Made by a program: the position numbers and the translations under genes. The notes under the pieces were generated by a model, which did not search any database, was not told the origin of the DNA, and saw only the letters and a program-made list of their open reading frames with translations. Shown in pieces: positions 56,682-64,000 of a stretch of 64,000 bases of DNA. Source of the stretch: Cyclobacteriaceae bacterium (lineage in GTDB: Bacteria > Bacteroidota > Bacteroidia > Cytophagales > Cyclobacteriaceae); the NCBI GenBank assembly GCA_013141055.1, contig JABFRS010000002.1, positions 496,001-560,000 of the forward strand, given 5' to 3'. Position 1 is the first letter of the stretch, and each line of letters starts with the position of its first letter.

Positions 56682-57707
56682 TCAGAGCTTCTTCAATTCA
56701 CTTGCCACCAGCTCTGCCCTATGCTGATAACTATAGTGAGATGCAAGAGATCTTTCTCTGGCAGCATCCCGTATTCTTTTTGAATCTTCTTGTGATAAAC
56801 TGATCAATTTTCTTGCTTTTTCGGCGCACGACTCTGCATCATTAAATAAAAGAACTTCCTTCCCATCCTCAAAAAACATCCGATGTTCCGTTGTGTTCGG
56901 CGCAATCATAATTCCACCAATAGCAGGCACTTCGAAAGTCCTCATATTATGAGAGTCCAGGTTATGTCTGCGCATCAGATTGATCTGCCCGCGATATTTT
57001 CTTAGGATTTTCCAGAGATCATTACCCGCCACAAACCCCCCTATCTTCACTTTTGAATTGTTAATGAAATTATTCCAGCCGTGGCCATACACAGTAATAG
57101 GAATATCAAAGCTTGTAAGTTCAAGAATGAAAGACGCGCGATCGGGGTCTGGATTTCCAACAAAACACAGTTCATTGATTTCCCCTAACTTTTCACATTC
57201 GTCGTAGAGAGTCTTTTCGATGTCGTATCCAAAGGGGAGCCATGATGTCGCGGCACCGTACTCATCCTCTAATCGTTTCTTTGTCTCCAGATTATAAGTG
57301 AAGTGTAGATCATACAAACTTATTGACTCACTGATATTTTTGTTTCCACTACCCTTCCCTGAAAAAATAAATGGATTATCGGGGTTGTAGTTTGCGATTT
57401 TTATTCCCTTCGCACGAATCCACTGAAGTGTATCCGGAAATATCTCCATTCCCTTGAAGACTAAGATTGCATCCGGAATATTCCGACTAATCTCATCCCT
57501 GAGATCTTGGTTTATTTTTCTAAGAATGGAACTCAAACCCAATCGGAAAAGAACTTTATGCAAAATGCTCTTTTTGTAATACTCCAGAAAACGATTCTGA
57601 GCGGTAAAAAAATCAACACGAGATATACCTTTAACCTCTCTCAGGTATCTTACATAAGGCCTTTCGATAGCATAATTACTATCTGCTCCTATGACCAGAA
57701 TATGCAT
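56682..57707 (-). CDS. CgeB-like glycosyltransferase
   Basis: A 341-residue protein resembling the CgeB (spore maturation)/DUF3880 plus glycosyltransferase group. The N-terminal half shows ILVIGADSNYAIERPYVRYL, AILVFKGMEIFPDTL and IANYNPDNPFIF. The C-terminal half has LCFVGNPDPDRASFILELT, NLMRRHNLDSHNMRTFEVPA and GGIMIAPNTTEHRMFFEDGK. The R-x2-E-x2-A donor region is typical. In Bacteroidota glycan loci such genes add uncommon sugars; here the donor is unknown. ATG at 57707 is one base from the next gene's stop. Confidence 0.82.
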   Translation of the reverse strand: MHILVIGADSNYAIERPYVRYLREVKGISRVDFFTAQNRFLEYYKKSILHKVLFRLGLSSILRKINQDLRDEISRNIPDAILVFKGMEIFPDTLQWIRAKGIKIANYNPDNPFIFSGKGSGNKNISESISLYDLHFTYNLETKKRLEDEYGAATSWLPFGYDIEKTLYDECEKLGEINELCFVGNPDPDRASFILELTSFDIPITVYGHGWNNFINNSKVKIGGFVAGNDLWKILRKYRGQINLMRRHNLDSHNMRTFEVPAIGGIMIAPNTTEHRMFFEDGKEVLLFNDAESCAEKARKLISLSQEDSKRIRDAARERSLASHYSYQHRAELVASELKKL

Positions 57708-57708
57708 T

Positions 57709-58752
57709 CTACTTTTTGAAAAAAGTATATAGACGTTGCTTGAATGTCTTGAAAATGAAGACAGGGGTCAGCAATGCAATTGTTGATGAACTGAGATACA
57801 TCAGAAATAAAAGCATTCTATTGGAGGCGGTTAACTCTTTATAGTTCTGATTGCGTCTTGGGTTCAGCCCCGAAACCAAACCTACTGCTTCTGGAAGAGC
57901 TCCATTTTCCTTATAGTCCAGAATCCAATGAGGATAAGTAACTAAATAAATTCGTTTGAAAATATGATATGCCCGATCCTGGGTTAGTTGACCTGCATCT
58001 TTCAAGGCATTGATCAATACATTTATTACGGATGGAAGTCCGCCATCCACAACCTTGTAATCACTCCATTTCTTTGCAATTCTGTCTCTGTATGATTTCC
58101 GAAAAACACCATCGAGAAGCATGTCTTTGAGAACCAGCGCTTCTTCGATGCTAAATAAGATTGCGCCTTGTGCTATCATATTTACACCCAAATACATTTG
58201 AGCATAAATACTTCCATCATACTTTGCAGTATTATATTTTAGAAATGTAGACCGCTTGTAGATAAGTCCGCCAACGAAACTAAAACAGGAATAATTTTTC
58301 AGAGCGATGTCAGGTCCTGAACCAATGACACCTGTGCTCATTGCTCTTTTGATAAATGTTCCTCCTGTGCGCTCTTCTATTAAATTACAGAATCCTATGT
58401 CAGGAAGATTATTCTTATTTAAGAAATCAACCAAAAACTCTATATCACCTTCATTCACTATTGAATCATCGTTCCCGATTACCAATGAATAATCTCCGGA
58501 TGACATTTCAATACATTTTCTATAGTTTCTGTCGTATCCCATGTTTTTTTCGTTCTTGTCGAAAATAATCGGGTACTTATATTTGGGTATGAGATTAGCT
58601 ATTTCTTCAACTGTATTATCCGATGAGCAATCGTCACTGATTGAAATCTCAATGTTCGGATAGGTTTGCTTCTCAATCATCGCAAGACTTCTCAATAAAT
58701 AATTGATGCGATTATACTGAGGAATACAAATAGAAATTTTGAGATTTTGCAC
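57709..58752 (-). CDS. Family 2 glycosyltransferase (Abequosyltransferase-like)
   Basis: GT-A enzyme of 347 residues. The start ISICIPQYNRINYLLRSLAM, the segment EISISDDCSSDNTVEEIANL and the DxD-type GDYSLVIGNDDSIVNEGD are clear. A C-terminal hydrophobic helix pair (about 310-335) may touch the membrane. The form with IGNDD and a long C-terminal part resembles the abequosyl/rhamnosyl transferase-like subgroup. The GTG start shares one base with the methyltransferase stop (TAGTG). Donor unknown. Confidence 0.87.
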   Translation of the reverse strand: MQNLKISICIPQYNRINYLLRSLAMIEKQTYPNIEISISDDCSSDNTVEEIANLIPKYKYPIIFDKNEKNMGYDRNYRKCIEMSSGDYSLVIGNDDSIVNEGDIEFLVDFLNKNNLPDIGFCNLIEERTGGTFIKRAMSTGVIGSGPDIALKNYSCFSFVGGLIYKRSTFLKYNTAKYDGSIYAQMYLGVNMIAQGAILFSIEEALVLKDMLLDGVFRKSYRDRIAKKWSDYKVVDGGLPSVINVLINALKDAGQLTQDRAYHIFKRIYLVTYPHWILDYKENGALPEAVGLVSGLNPRRNQNYKELTASNRMLLFLMYLSSSTIALLTPVFIFKTFKQRLYTFFKK

Positions 58753-59420
58753 TAGCTTGGTTTTTTCGCTTCAAAATACACTGACAAATACGATTCCTCT
58801 TTTCCTTCAACATCATTGATTTCAGGAATGTAGGTACTTACTCCATAACTAAGATTGAGTGGCTCTTCAAACCTGGAGAATCGCTGGCGAAGACTTTTCG
58901 GGTCATACATAAACTTATGCTGATGTGGATATCCTTGCTCCTCAAGAATAATCTTTTTGAAGAGGCCAATATTCCCATACTGTCCTTCACGATGCATGTT
59001 GATGGCCCACATAATAAATTTAGTCGTTTCAAATGAGGTGTCATCCGAATCATACTCAGCAATATATTTCCTGGCAATTTGATAGAGATCAGGAACAACA
59101 ATCCGAACCACCCCTCCCGGCTTCAAACAACGGTAAGCCTCATTAACAAATAATTCAGCAGATTTCAACGTAAGATGTTCAAATAAATGCGACGCATACA
59201 CAACATCCACTGAATTACTCTTGAATGACCATGGCTTATTCAAATTCATATATTGAAAATTACCACTTTCATATTCAACGGGATTGAAAAGCCTGGATAT
59301 CTTCTTTCCAACCAAAGGTATTTTCTGAATGCTTGCGTTTAAGGATGAGTCTGTATTAATCCAGCCCTCAGGCCTTACCGAACCACACCCCAGATTAAGC
59401 TTAATCCTGTTAGTATCCAT
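58752..59420 (-). CDS. SAM-dependent methyltransferase (class I)
   Basis: A 222-residue class I methyltransferase. Motif I is KLNLGCGSVRPEGWINTDSS, the SAM-acidic region is VDVVYASHLFEHLTLKSAEL, and LKPGGVVRIVVPDLYQIARK is motif III. The HREGQYGNIGLFKK and GYPHQHKFMYDPKSLRQRF segments are typical of the group that sits in polysaccharide loci, where they may methylate a sugar or cap chain ends. It has 18 bp to the upstream glycosyltransferase gene. Confidence 0.87.
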   Translation of the reverse strand: MDTNRIKLNLGCGSVRPEGWINTDSSLNASIQKIPLVGKKISRLFNPVEYESGNFQYMNLNKPWSFKSNSVDVVYASHLFEHLTLKSAELFVNEAYRCLKPGGVVRIVVPDLYQIARKYIAEYDSDDTSFETTKFIMWAINMHREGQYGNIGLFKKIILEEQGYPHQHKFMYDPKSLRQRFSRFEEPLNLSYGVSTYIPEINDVEGKEESYLSVYFEAKKPS

Positions 59421-59437
59421 ACTTTCAATTATAAAAT

Positions 59438-60577
59438 TTACATCTTCGCAATAAAACCTTCTATCCTTGCCATCTGCTTTTCATAAGTATTATTTTCAGC
59501 ATAAGCTATCCGTTCCTTCTGAAGAAGAACAGAGTTATGATAGTTCAAATTCTCAATAACATTTCTGAACAGCGAAGGAAGATCACTGTTATTTGTCCGT
59601 TCTTCCACCATCTGAACAAGGTTGGCGTGTTTTGAATACGAAGTAATATTATTGGAAACAATAACTTTCCCGGTTCCCAGGTACTCCATTACCTTGTGAT
59701 AGTTCGTCCCTTTGCTTTGATCCTTTTGAACATCATAACAGATCAAAAAAGCATCCATACTTCTGATATGTGTCGCTAATTCACTCGAACTCACTACACC
59801 GTGCAATTTGCAATTTGGAAGATTCTTAAGTTTATCAATAAAATCAGCCGTATCAGTATCCATAGAACCGCCAACATTTGACTGTGCTACTGAGAAACTT
59901 CCCCAGAATTCAAAAACACATTCATGATTTTGGGTTATAATGTCAAGAAGAATTTTCCTGTCAATATCCTGACGCAATAGATTCCCTGAAAACCCAATAT
60001 GTATTTGATCATTGTCTTTAACCACATCCGGATCATTTGCAATAAAATATTCCGATACGCCATGACTGATCAGATGCCGGGAAACGTCGATGGCGGAATA
60101 CTTGTTAAGAATTTCTTTCGTCACTGAAAAAATAATCTCTGCACCCTCAGCCGCATCAAAGGCGTGTTTGTTCAGTGGCTCATCCACAGGATGAAAGACC
60201 TTTAGCGCGCTTTTTCTAAAATATGAGAGAGGATATAAATTACCAATATCAAAAGACCAAACAATATCAATCGGTCGCCCTATTTCTTTCTCTATTCGCC
60301 TCACATGATATTTCATTAAAAAATGAAACAGCCACAAAACCCTGAATCTTAAAATGTATGGAAACGAAAGTGCATGATCTATAAAAAATAGATTTGGATG
60401 CACATTAGAAGGACCAATAGAGATCGACTTACCCGTCGAAGTACGCTGAACGGGAGGATTTAAGAAGAACACAGTATTATTCTTTTTTGCCATCTCTATA
60501 GCATAATGATGCTTCGACAGAAACATGGTACCCCATGATTGAGGTGAGAGGATTAAAATAGTTTTACCGGTCAGCAC
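59438..60577 (-). CDS. Glycosyltransferase (GT-B fold)
   Basis: A 379-residue glycosyltransferase with a GTG start. LILSPQSWGTMFLSKHHYAI is the N-terminal strand-loop, VWSFDIGNLYPLSYF and KVFHPVDEPLNKH follow, and the donor half shows IHIGFSGNLLRQDIDRKILL and GTNYHKVMEYLGTGKVIVSN, with Lys and Glu in the expected nucleotide-sugar site. It resembles the group annotated as TuaH/teichuronic-acid-like transferases. Ten bases separate it from the WbpE-like gene. Confidence 0.82.
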   Translation of the reverse strand: MLTGKTILILSPQSWGTMFLSKHHYAIEMAKKNNTVFFLNPPVQRTSTGKSISIGPSNVHPNLFFIDHALSFPYILRFRVLWLFHFLMKYHVRRIEKEIGRPIDIVWSFDIGNLYPLSYFRKSALKVFHPVDEPLNKHAFDAAEGAEIIFSVTKEILNKYSAIDVSRHLISHGVSEYFIANDPDVVKDNDQIHIGFSGNLLRQDIDRKILLDIITQNHECVFEFWGSFSVAQSNVGGSMDTDTADFIDKLKNLPNCKLHGVVSSSELATHIRSMDAFLICYDVQKDQSKGTNYHKVMEYLGTGKVIVSNNITSYSKHANLVQMVEERTNNSDLPSLFRNVIENLNYHNSVLLQKERIAYAENNTYEKQMARIEGFIAKM

Positions 60578-60587
60578 TGATAGTCGC

Positions 60588-61694
60588 TCACTTCCCGTAA
60601 AATGCCCTTATTGAATTTGATACATTCTGAATTTCCTTTTCCGACAACTCAGGATACATAGGCAGCGATAGTATTTTTGGTTGAAGATCGGATGCTACCG
60701 GAAAATCCGAAGGTGTATGCCCAAGATATTTATAGGCCTGCAAGTTTGGAAGAATAGAAGGATAATGAATAAATGTTTCTATACCACCATCCGCAAGATG
60801 TTTCATAAGCTCATCTCTCTTTTCAGCAACAATAACATACAGGTGAAAAGTGTGTTTGCTTTCCGGACGAACGGTTGGAATTTTTATCTGTGAAATGCCA
60901 TTCAGGCATTTGTTATAAATTGCCGCATTTGCAATTCTCTTATTCGTCCAATCAATGATATGCGGAAGCTTTGCTGATAGAATTGCAGCCTGTAAGCCAT
61001 CCATCCGGCTATTGATCCCTTCCATCTGATGATGATGTTTTTTTAATGCACCATGTCTGGCAAACATCTTACATTTCTCTGCGAATGCATCATCATTGCT
61101 TGTGATACATCCCGCATCTCCATAAGCCCCAAGATTTTTTCCCGGATAAAAACTAAAAGAGGAAGCGATCCCATAAAGCCCAACCCTCTTACCCTTGTAT
61201 TCTGAAAAATGAGATTGCGCGCAGTCTTCAATCAAATGAATATTGCGTTCATCACAAATATTCTTGATAGTCTCAATATCGCAAGCCTGCCCTTGCAAAT
61301 GAACCGCAATAACAGCTTTGGTTTTGGAAGTAATCTTTGATATTAACAATGACTCATCCATGCTATAGTACTCAGGATGGATATCGATGAACACGGGCTT
61401 TGCTCCTGTTTGGGTTATGGTTTCAGAACTGGATATCCAGCTATTTGCTACCGTGATTACTTCATCGCCTTCCTTAATTCCCAACATCTTCATAATGATA
61501 TATAAGGAATCTGTACCATTAGCGCATGCTACAACATTCTTACAACCATATGCATCAGCGAATTCTTTTTCAAAATTATTTACGTACTTACCTCCAATGA
61601 AGGCAGTCTCCGTAATCACATTTTCAATTGCCTTATCAATATCCTTCTTAATGCTTTCATATTGCGCAGTAAGATTTACAAAGGGAATTTTCAT
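60588..61694 (-). CDS. DegT/DnrJ-family UDP-sugar 3-aminotransferase (WbpE-like)
   Basis: PLP enzyme of 368 residues. The start PFVNLTAQYESIKKDIDKAI, VVACANGTDSLYIIMKMLGI, HLIEDCAQSHFSEYKGKRVG and the Schiff-base Lys in SFSFYPGKNLGAYGDAG fit the WbpE/VioA group. With WbpD- and WbpB-like genes immediately upstream it most likely aminates C3 of UDP-3-keto-GlcNAcA. It is about as different from the PglE-like aminotransferase of this locus (40609-41703) as two family members can be. A short 18-bp gap separates it from the acetyltransferase gene. Confidence 0.9.
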   Translation of the reverse strand: MKIPFVNLTAQYESIKKDIDKAIENVITETAFIGGKYVNNFEKEFADAYGCKNVVACANGTDSLYIIMKMLGIKEGDEVITVANSWISSSETITQTGAKPVFIDIHPEYYSMDESLLISKITSKTKAVIAVHLQGQACDIETIKNICDERNIHLIEDCAQSHFSEYKGKRVGLYGIASSFSFYPGKNLGAYGDAGCITSNDDAFAEKCKMFARHGALKKHHHQMEGINSRMDGLQAAILSAKLPHIIDWTNKRIANAAIYNKCLNGISQIKIPTVRPESKHTFHLYVIVAEKRDELMKHLADGGIETFIHYPSILPNLQAYKYLGHTPSDFPVASDLQPKILSLPMYPELSEKEIQNVSNSIRAFYGK

Positions 61695-61712
61695 TATTGA
61701 ATAAATTATGAC

Positions 61713-62177
61713 TTACAAGGATCTTAAGAAGCGGGCAGGATTGCCAGCGTAAACACCTGATTTCAAGATGTCTTTTGTCACGACTGACCCTGCCCCAATA
61801 ACAACACTATTACAAATTGATACAGGTAGTATGGTGGAATTGGATCCAATCGATACGTCATTACCGATTGTTGTCGACTTCCACTTTGACATATCTCCTC
61901 TTGCCGGCCCACCCTCAGAAAATAGATCGTTGACAAACATCACCCCGTGGCCTACAAAGCAATCATTACCGATCGTAACCAACGAGCAAATAAAAGAATG
62001 TGATTGAACTTTCGTCCTGCTGCCAATGGTAACATTGTTCTGAATCTCTACAAACGGACCGATGAAGCATTCTGATCCAACCGCACAACCATATAAATTC
62101 ACAGGCTCCGCTACCTTCACATCTTCGCCGAACGAGACATTCCTGATCTGACTTTTCAAAATCGTTGGATTACTCAT
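61713..62177 (-). CDS. WbpD-like sugar N-acetyltransferase
   Basis: A 154-residue left-handed beta-helix acyltransferase with hexapeptide turns throughout (IGPFVEIQNNVTIGSRTKVQ, CFVGHGVMFVNDLFSEGG with His, IGSNSTILPV, VIGAGSVVTKDILKSGVYAG). Between WbpE- and WbpB-like genes the role is N-acetylation of UDP-3-amino-GlcNAcA to the di-N-acetyl sugar. The ATG overlaps the stop of the oxidoreductase gene by 4 bp (ATGA). It is slightly shorter than WbpD, lacking some C-terminal residues. Confidence 0.88.
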   Translation of the reverse strand: MSNPTILKSQIRNVSFGEDVKVAEPVNLYGCAVGSECFIGPFVEIQNNVTIGSRTKVQSHSFICSLVTIGNDCFVGHGVMFVNDLFSEGGPARGDMSKWKSTTIGNDVSIGSNSTILPVSICNSVVIGAGSVVTKDILKSGVYAGNPARFLRSL

Positions 62178-63196
62178 ACCCGCACTGCCGCTTTATATAT
62201 CTTTTCAATAATCTCCACCGTCTTCAGTCCTTCAAACGAATTGGTGGTGATAGACGCATTGTTTGTCAATACATCGATCACATTGTCATATACTTTGTCG
62301 TGATTACTCATCGAGCCGACATAATTTCCGTAGTTATTGGGCTTATTTCCTTCCGGCAGGTTTTCAATCGTGTATCCCTCTATACTTTGATACTCAAGTT
62401 CGTTGAGGTATTGGCCACCAATCTTCACCGTTCCCTTATCGCCAAAGAGTGTAAGTGAACCTTCCATATTCTTCTTATAGCTATTTACTGTGTAGTTGAT
62501 GGTACCAATGGCTCCACTCTGAAACTCCATGATCACGGCTCCCGTATCCTCAAACTCGATAATTCCCTTATGATTGAAATTTCCAAGATATGCCTGAACG
62601 CTTTTCACATCGCCGAGCAACCAATAAAGAAGATCAACAAAATGACTGAACTGGGTAAACAGCGTACCTCCATCCATATCCAATGTCCCCTTCCATGAGT
62701 TTTTATAATAGTCTTCGTTTCTGTTCCAGAAGCAGGTTAATTGGACGCTGTTGATCTTTCCCAGTCTGCCTTCATCAATTACTCTTTTCACTGCAGCTAC
62801 GGGAGGATTATAGCGATTCTGTTTGATCGCAAACAATCTCCTGTTGGATTTCTCAGCGGCCTGGATCATTCTTCCGCAATCATTCACTGTAATGGCCATC
62901 GGCTTTTCACACAATGCATGGAAACCTGCCTGAAGCACGCTGATCGAATGATTGGCATGTAGTCCGTTCGGTGAGCATATTGCAATCACCTCAATTTCTT
63001 TTTCAGAGGATGTCATCTCTTCCAGTGAATAATAAGCTTTCGCATTGTATTGCTTGGCCATCTGATCGGCCTTGTCCGGCACATTGTCGCATACAGCAAT
63101 CAATTCTCCTTTTGCGTGAATGTGTTCAGCGTGACGCTGGGCGATTCGTCCACAACCAACAATTCCGAATTTTACTTTCTTTGTCATGATCTGCAT
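62174..63196 (-). CDS. Gfo/Idh/MocA oxidoreductase (WbpB-like)
   Basis: NAD-dependent sugar oxidoreductase of 340 residues. KFGIVGCGRIAQRHAEHIHA is the nucleotide loop, AICSPNGLHANHSISVLQAG and CEKPMAITVNDCGRMI (catalytic Lys) follow, and LDMDGGTLFTQFSHFVDLLY belongs to the substrate domain. In the WbpB-E-D pathway it oxidises C3 of UDP-GlcNAcA to the 3-keto form. A second ATG at 63187 is possible. It is coupled to the WbpD-like gene and starts one base after the WbpG-like gene stops. Confidence 0.9.
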   Translation of the reverse strand: MQIMTKKVKFGIVGCGRIAQRHAEHIHAKGELIAVCDNVPDKADQMAKQYNAKAYYSLEEMTSSEKEIEVIAICSPNGLHANHSISVLQAGFHALCEKPMAITVNDCGRMIQAAEKSNRRLFAIKQNRYNPPVAAVKRVIDEGRLGKINSVQLTCFWNRNEDYYKNSWKGTLDMDGGTLFTQFSHFVDLLYWLLGDVKSVQAYLGNFNHKGIIEFEDTGAVIMEFQSGAIGTINYTVNSYKKNMEGSLTLFGDKGTVKIGGQYLNELEYQSIEGYTIENLPEGNKPNNYGNYVGSMSNHDKVYDNVIDVLTNNASITTNSFEGLKTVEIIEKIYKAAVRV

Positions 63197-63197
63197 T

Positions 63198-64000
63198 TCA
63201 TTTGAAAATCTTCCGAAGCCCTTGCGTTTTCTGCAGAAGGGTCATATAGTTCCTTTTAAGTTTTGTATCTGATTTAAACTCCTCATGTCGTCGCGGTGAG
63301 GCTCTCATGATGGAATCAAACTCTGTGACACTTAATCCGAGTTTTTTCAAAACATATTCTTTGTCCTGTCGCAAATCCTGTTCGCTATAAAGCGGAAGCT
63401 CAAGCTCATTCAGCGCTTCCTCCCGGGAAATTTGTCCTGAACATATCAGCGTTGATAAGTGTGCTTTTCTTTTATCGATCTTGAATTTCTCCGGTAAAAT
63501 ATACGCTTGGTAAAACTTTGTAAAGATGGACTCATAATGCTTGCCGCCGTAATCGCGCCAGTCGAGCTCCCTCTTAATAAATTCCTTGACATCTTTTTTA
63601 ATGTATGGAACATAGTCCAGAATCGATATTGGCGTCAGCTTAAGTACAGCTGAGTAGTACACGTATCTTTTAAAATCAAAGATCGGGTAAGTCTTTAGCT
63701 TGACTTTACCATACTTATCATGAATATCCTCTAGATTGGCAAAGTCCATTTTCTTATACAACCAGTTCGACGGCATGATATGCTCCGTAACAATGTTCGT
63801 CCCGCTGATGATATATCCTATATCCTGCTCCTTCGCCAGTTTATACATGGTGGCAAAGATTGCATGGTCCGACACCACCTCTATATCCACGACCGATGCT
63901 TTTATGTATGAAAGCTGAATATCCCTGAACTCCTGCCAGTTGACTACCAGCGTATACAAATCAATGTTCAGCTTATTGATGATATTCTCAATGTTCTTTA
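63198..64000 (-). CDS. N-acetyl sugar amidotransferase (WbpG/PseA-like), 5' part beyond window
   Basis: C-terminal ~267 residues of an adenine-nucleotide-alpha-hydrolase-type (PP-loop) amidotransferase; the frame is open to the right edge, so the start and the PP-loop are not seen. Recognisable stretches are VDIEVVSDHAIFATMYKLAK, IGYIISGTNIVTEHIMPSNW, WRDYGGKHYESIFTKFYQAY, LPEKFKIDKRKAHLSTLICS and SGQISREEALNELELPLY. WbpG-type enzymes work with HisH/HisF-like partners to make an acetamidino or amide group on a sugar. Those partners would be expected just upstream, outside the window. Confidence 0.87.
   Translation of the reverse strand, partial: KNIENIINKLNIDLYTLVVNWQEFRDIQLSYIKASVVDIEVVSDHAIFATMYKLAKEQDIGYIISGTNIVTEHIMPSNWLYKKMDFANLEDIHDKYGKVKLKTYPIFDFKRYVYYSAVLKLTPISILDYVPYIKKDVKEFIKRELDWRDYGGKHYESIFTKFYQAYILPEKFKIDKRKAHLSTLICSGQISREEALNELELPLYSEQDLRQDKEYVLKKLGLSVTEFDSIMRASPRRHEEFKSDTKLKRNYMTLLQKTQGLRKIFK

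Noticed and set aside
34141..64000. Recently acquired genomic island with integrase or tRNA attachment site
   Set aside because: The locus looks like a variable glycan region, but I see no integrase, transposase, tRNA or direct repeats in the window; the right end is not visible.

Overview
The window is a 64 kb stretch of a Bacteroidota chromosome, most probably from the class Cytophagia (Cytophagales). The evidence is a TonB-dependent receptor paired with a surface lipoprotein, a type IX secretion (T9SS) C-terminal sorting domain, exosortase F (XrtF) with its partner protein, DUF6089, DUF1573 and YwqK-repeat proteins, a split MetH under a SAM riboswitch, and several TAnnTTTG promoter boxes typical of the phylum. 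I see no rRNA, tRNA, CRISPR array, prophage or transposase. No gene-free stretch exceeds 300 bases; the longest, about 267 bases at 9554-9820, holds the riboswitch.

Region 1 (1-34 kb) is mostly housekeeping. It begins with a 5'-truncated TonB receptor and an SGNH-like lipoprotein. Methionine genes follow (metF, then split metH behind a SAM-I riboswitch), interrupted by a small four-helix-bundle gene bracketed by 21-bp inverted repeats. A polyphosphate group comes next (ppx, ppk1, and a PPK2-type kinase on the far side of gyrB). The rest includes a FAD dehydrogenase, a YwqK-repeat/outer-membrane protein, tryptophan 2,3-dioxygenase divergent from a glutaryl-CoA-dehydrogenase-like gene, a solitary wecB, a DUF1573 protein, trpS, hppD, a phosphohexomutase, a DinB protein, mtaB, lolD, sucC and a DUF6089 protein.

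Region 2 (34-64 kb) is one uninterrupted minus-strand surface-glycan locus that runs off the right edge. In transcription order it holds a WbpG/B/D/E-like nucleotide-sugar module, many glycosyltransferases, a second UDP-GlcNAc 2-epimerase, a Wzy-like polymerase, an MBOAT/SGNH O-acylation pair and a NodU-type carbamoyltransferase. These are followed by an epimerase, a WecA/WbpL-like phosphotransferase, and a bacillosamine-type set (PglC-, PglD-, PglE- and PglF-like). XrtF and its associated protein sit between PglD and PglE. A translationally coupled trio ends the locus: a 1416-residue T9SS surface protein, a 66-residue protein with an exosortase-type sorting tail, and the PglF/WbpM-like dehydratase, closed by a hairpin terminator.

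The most unusual items are the inverted-repeat-bracketed four-helix-bundle element inside the metH-metF unit, the linkage of XrtF and a candidate minimal substrate to a bacillosamine-type glycan module, and a SAM riboswitch whose sequence supports a start-codon-sequestering switch. Functions are read from recognisable motifs only; no database search was possible.
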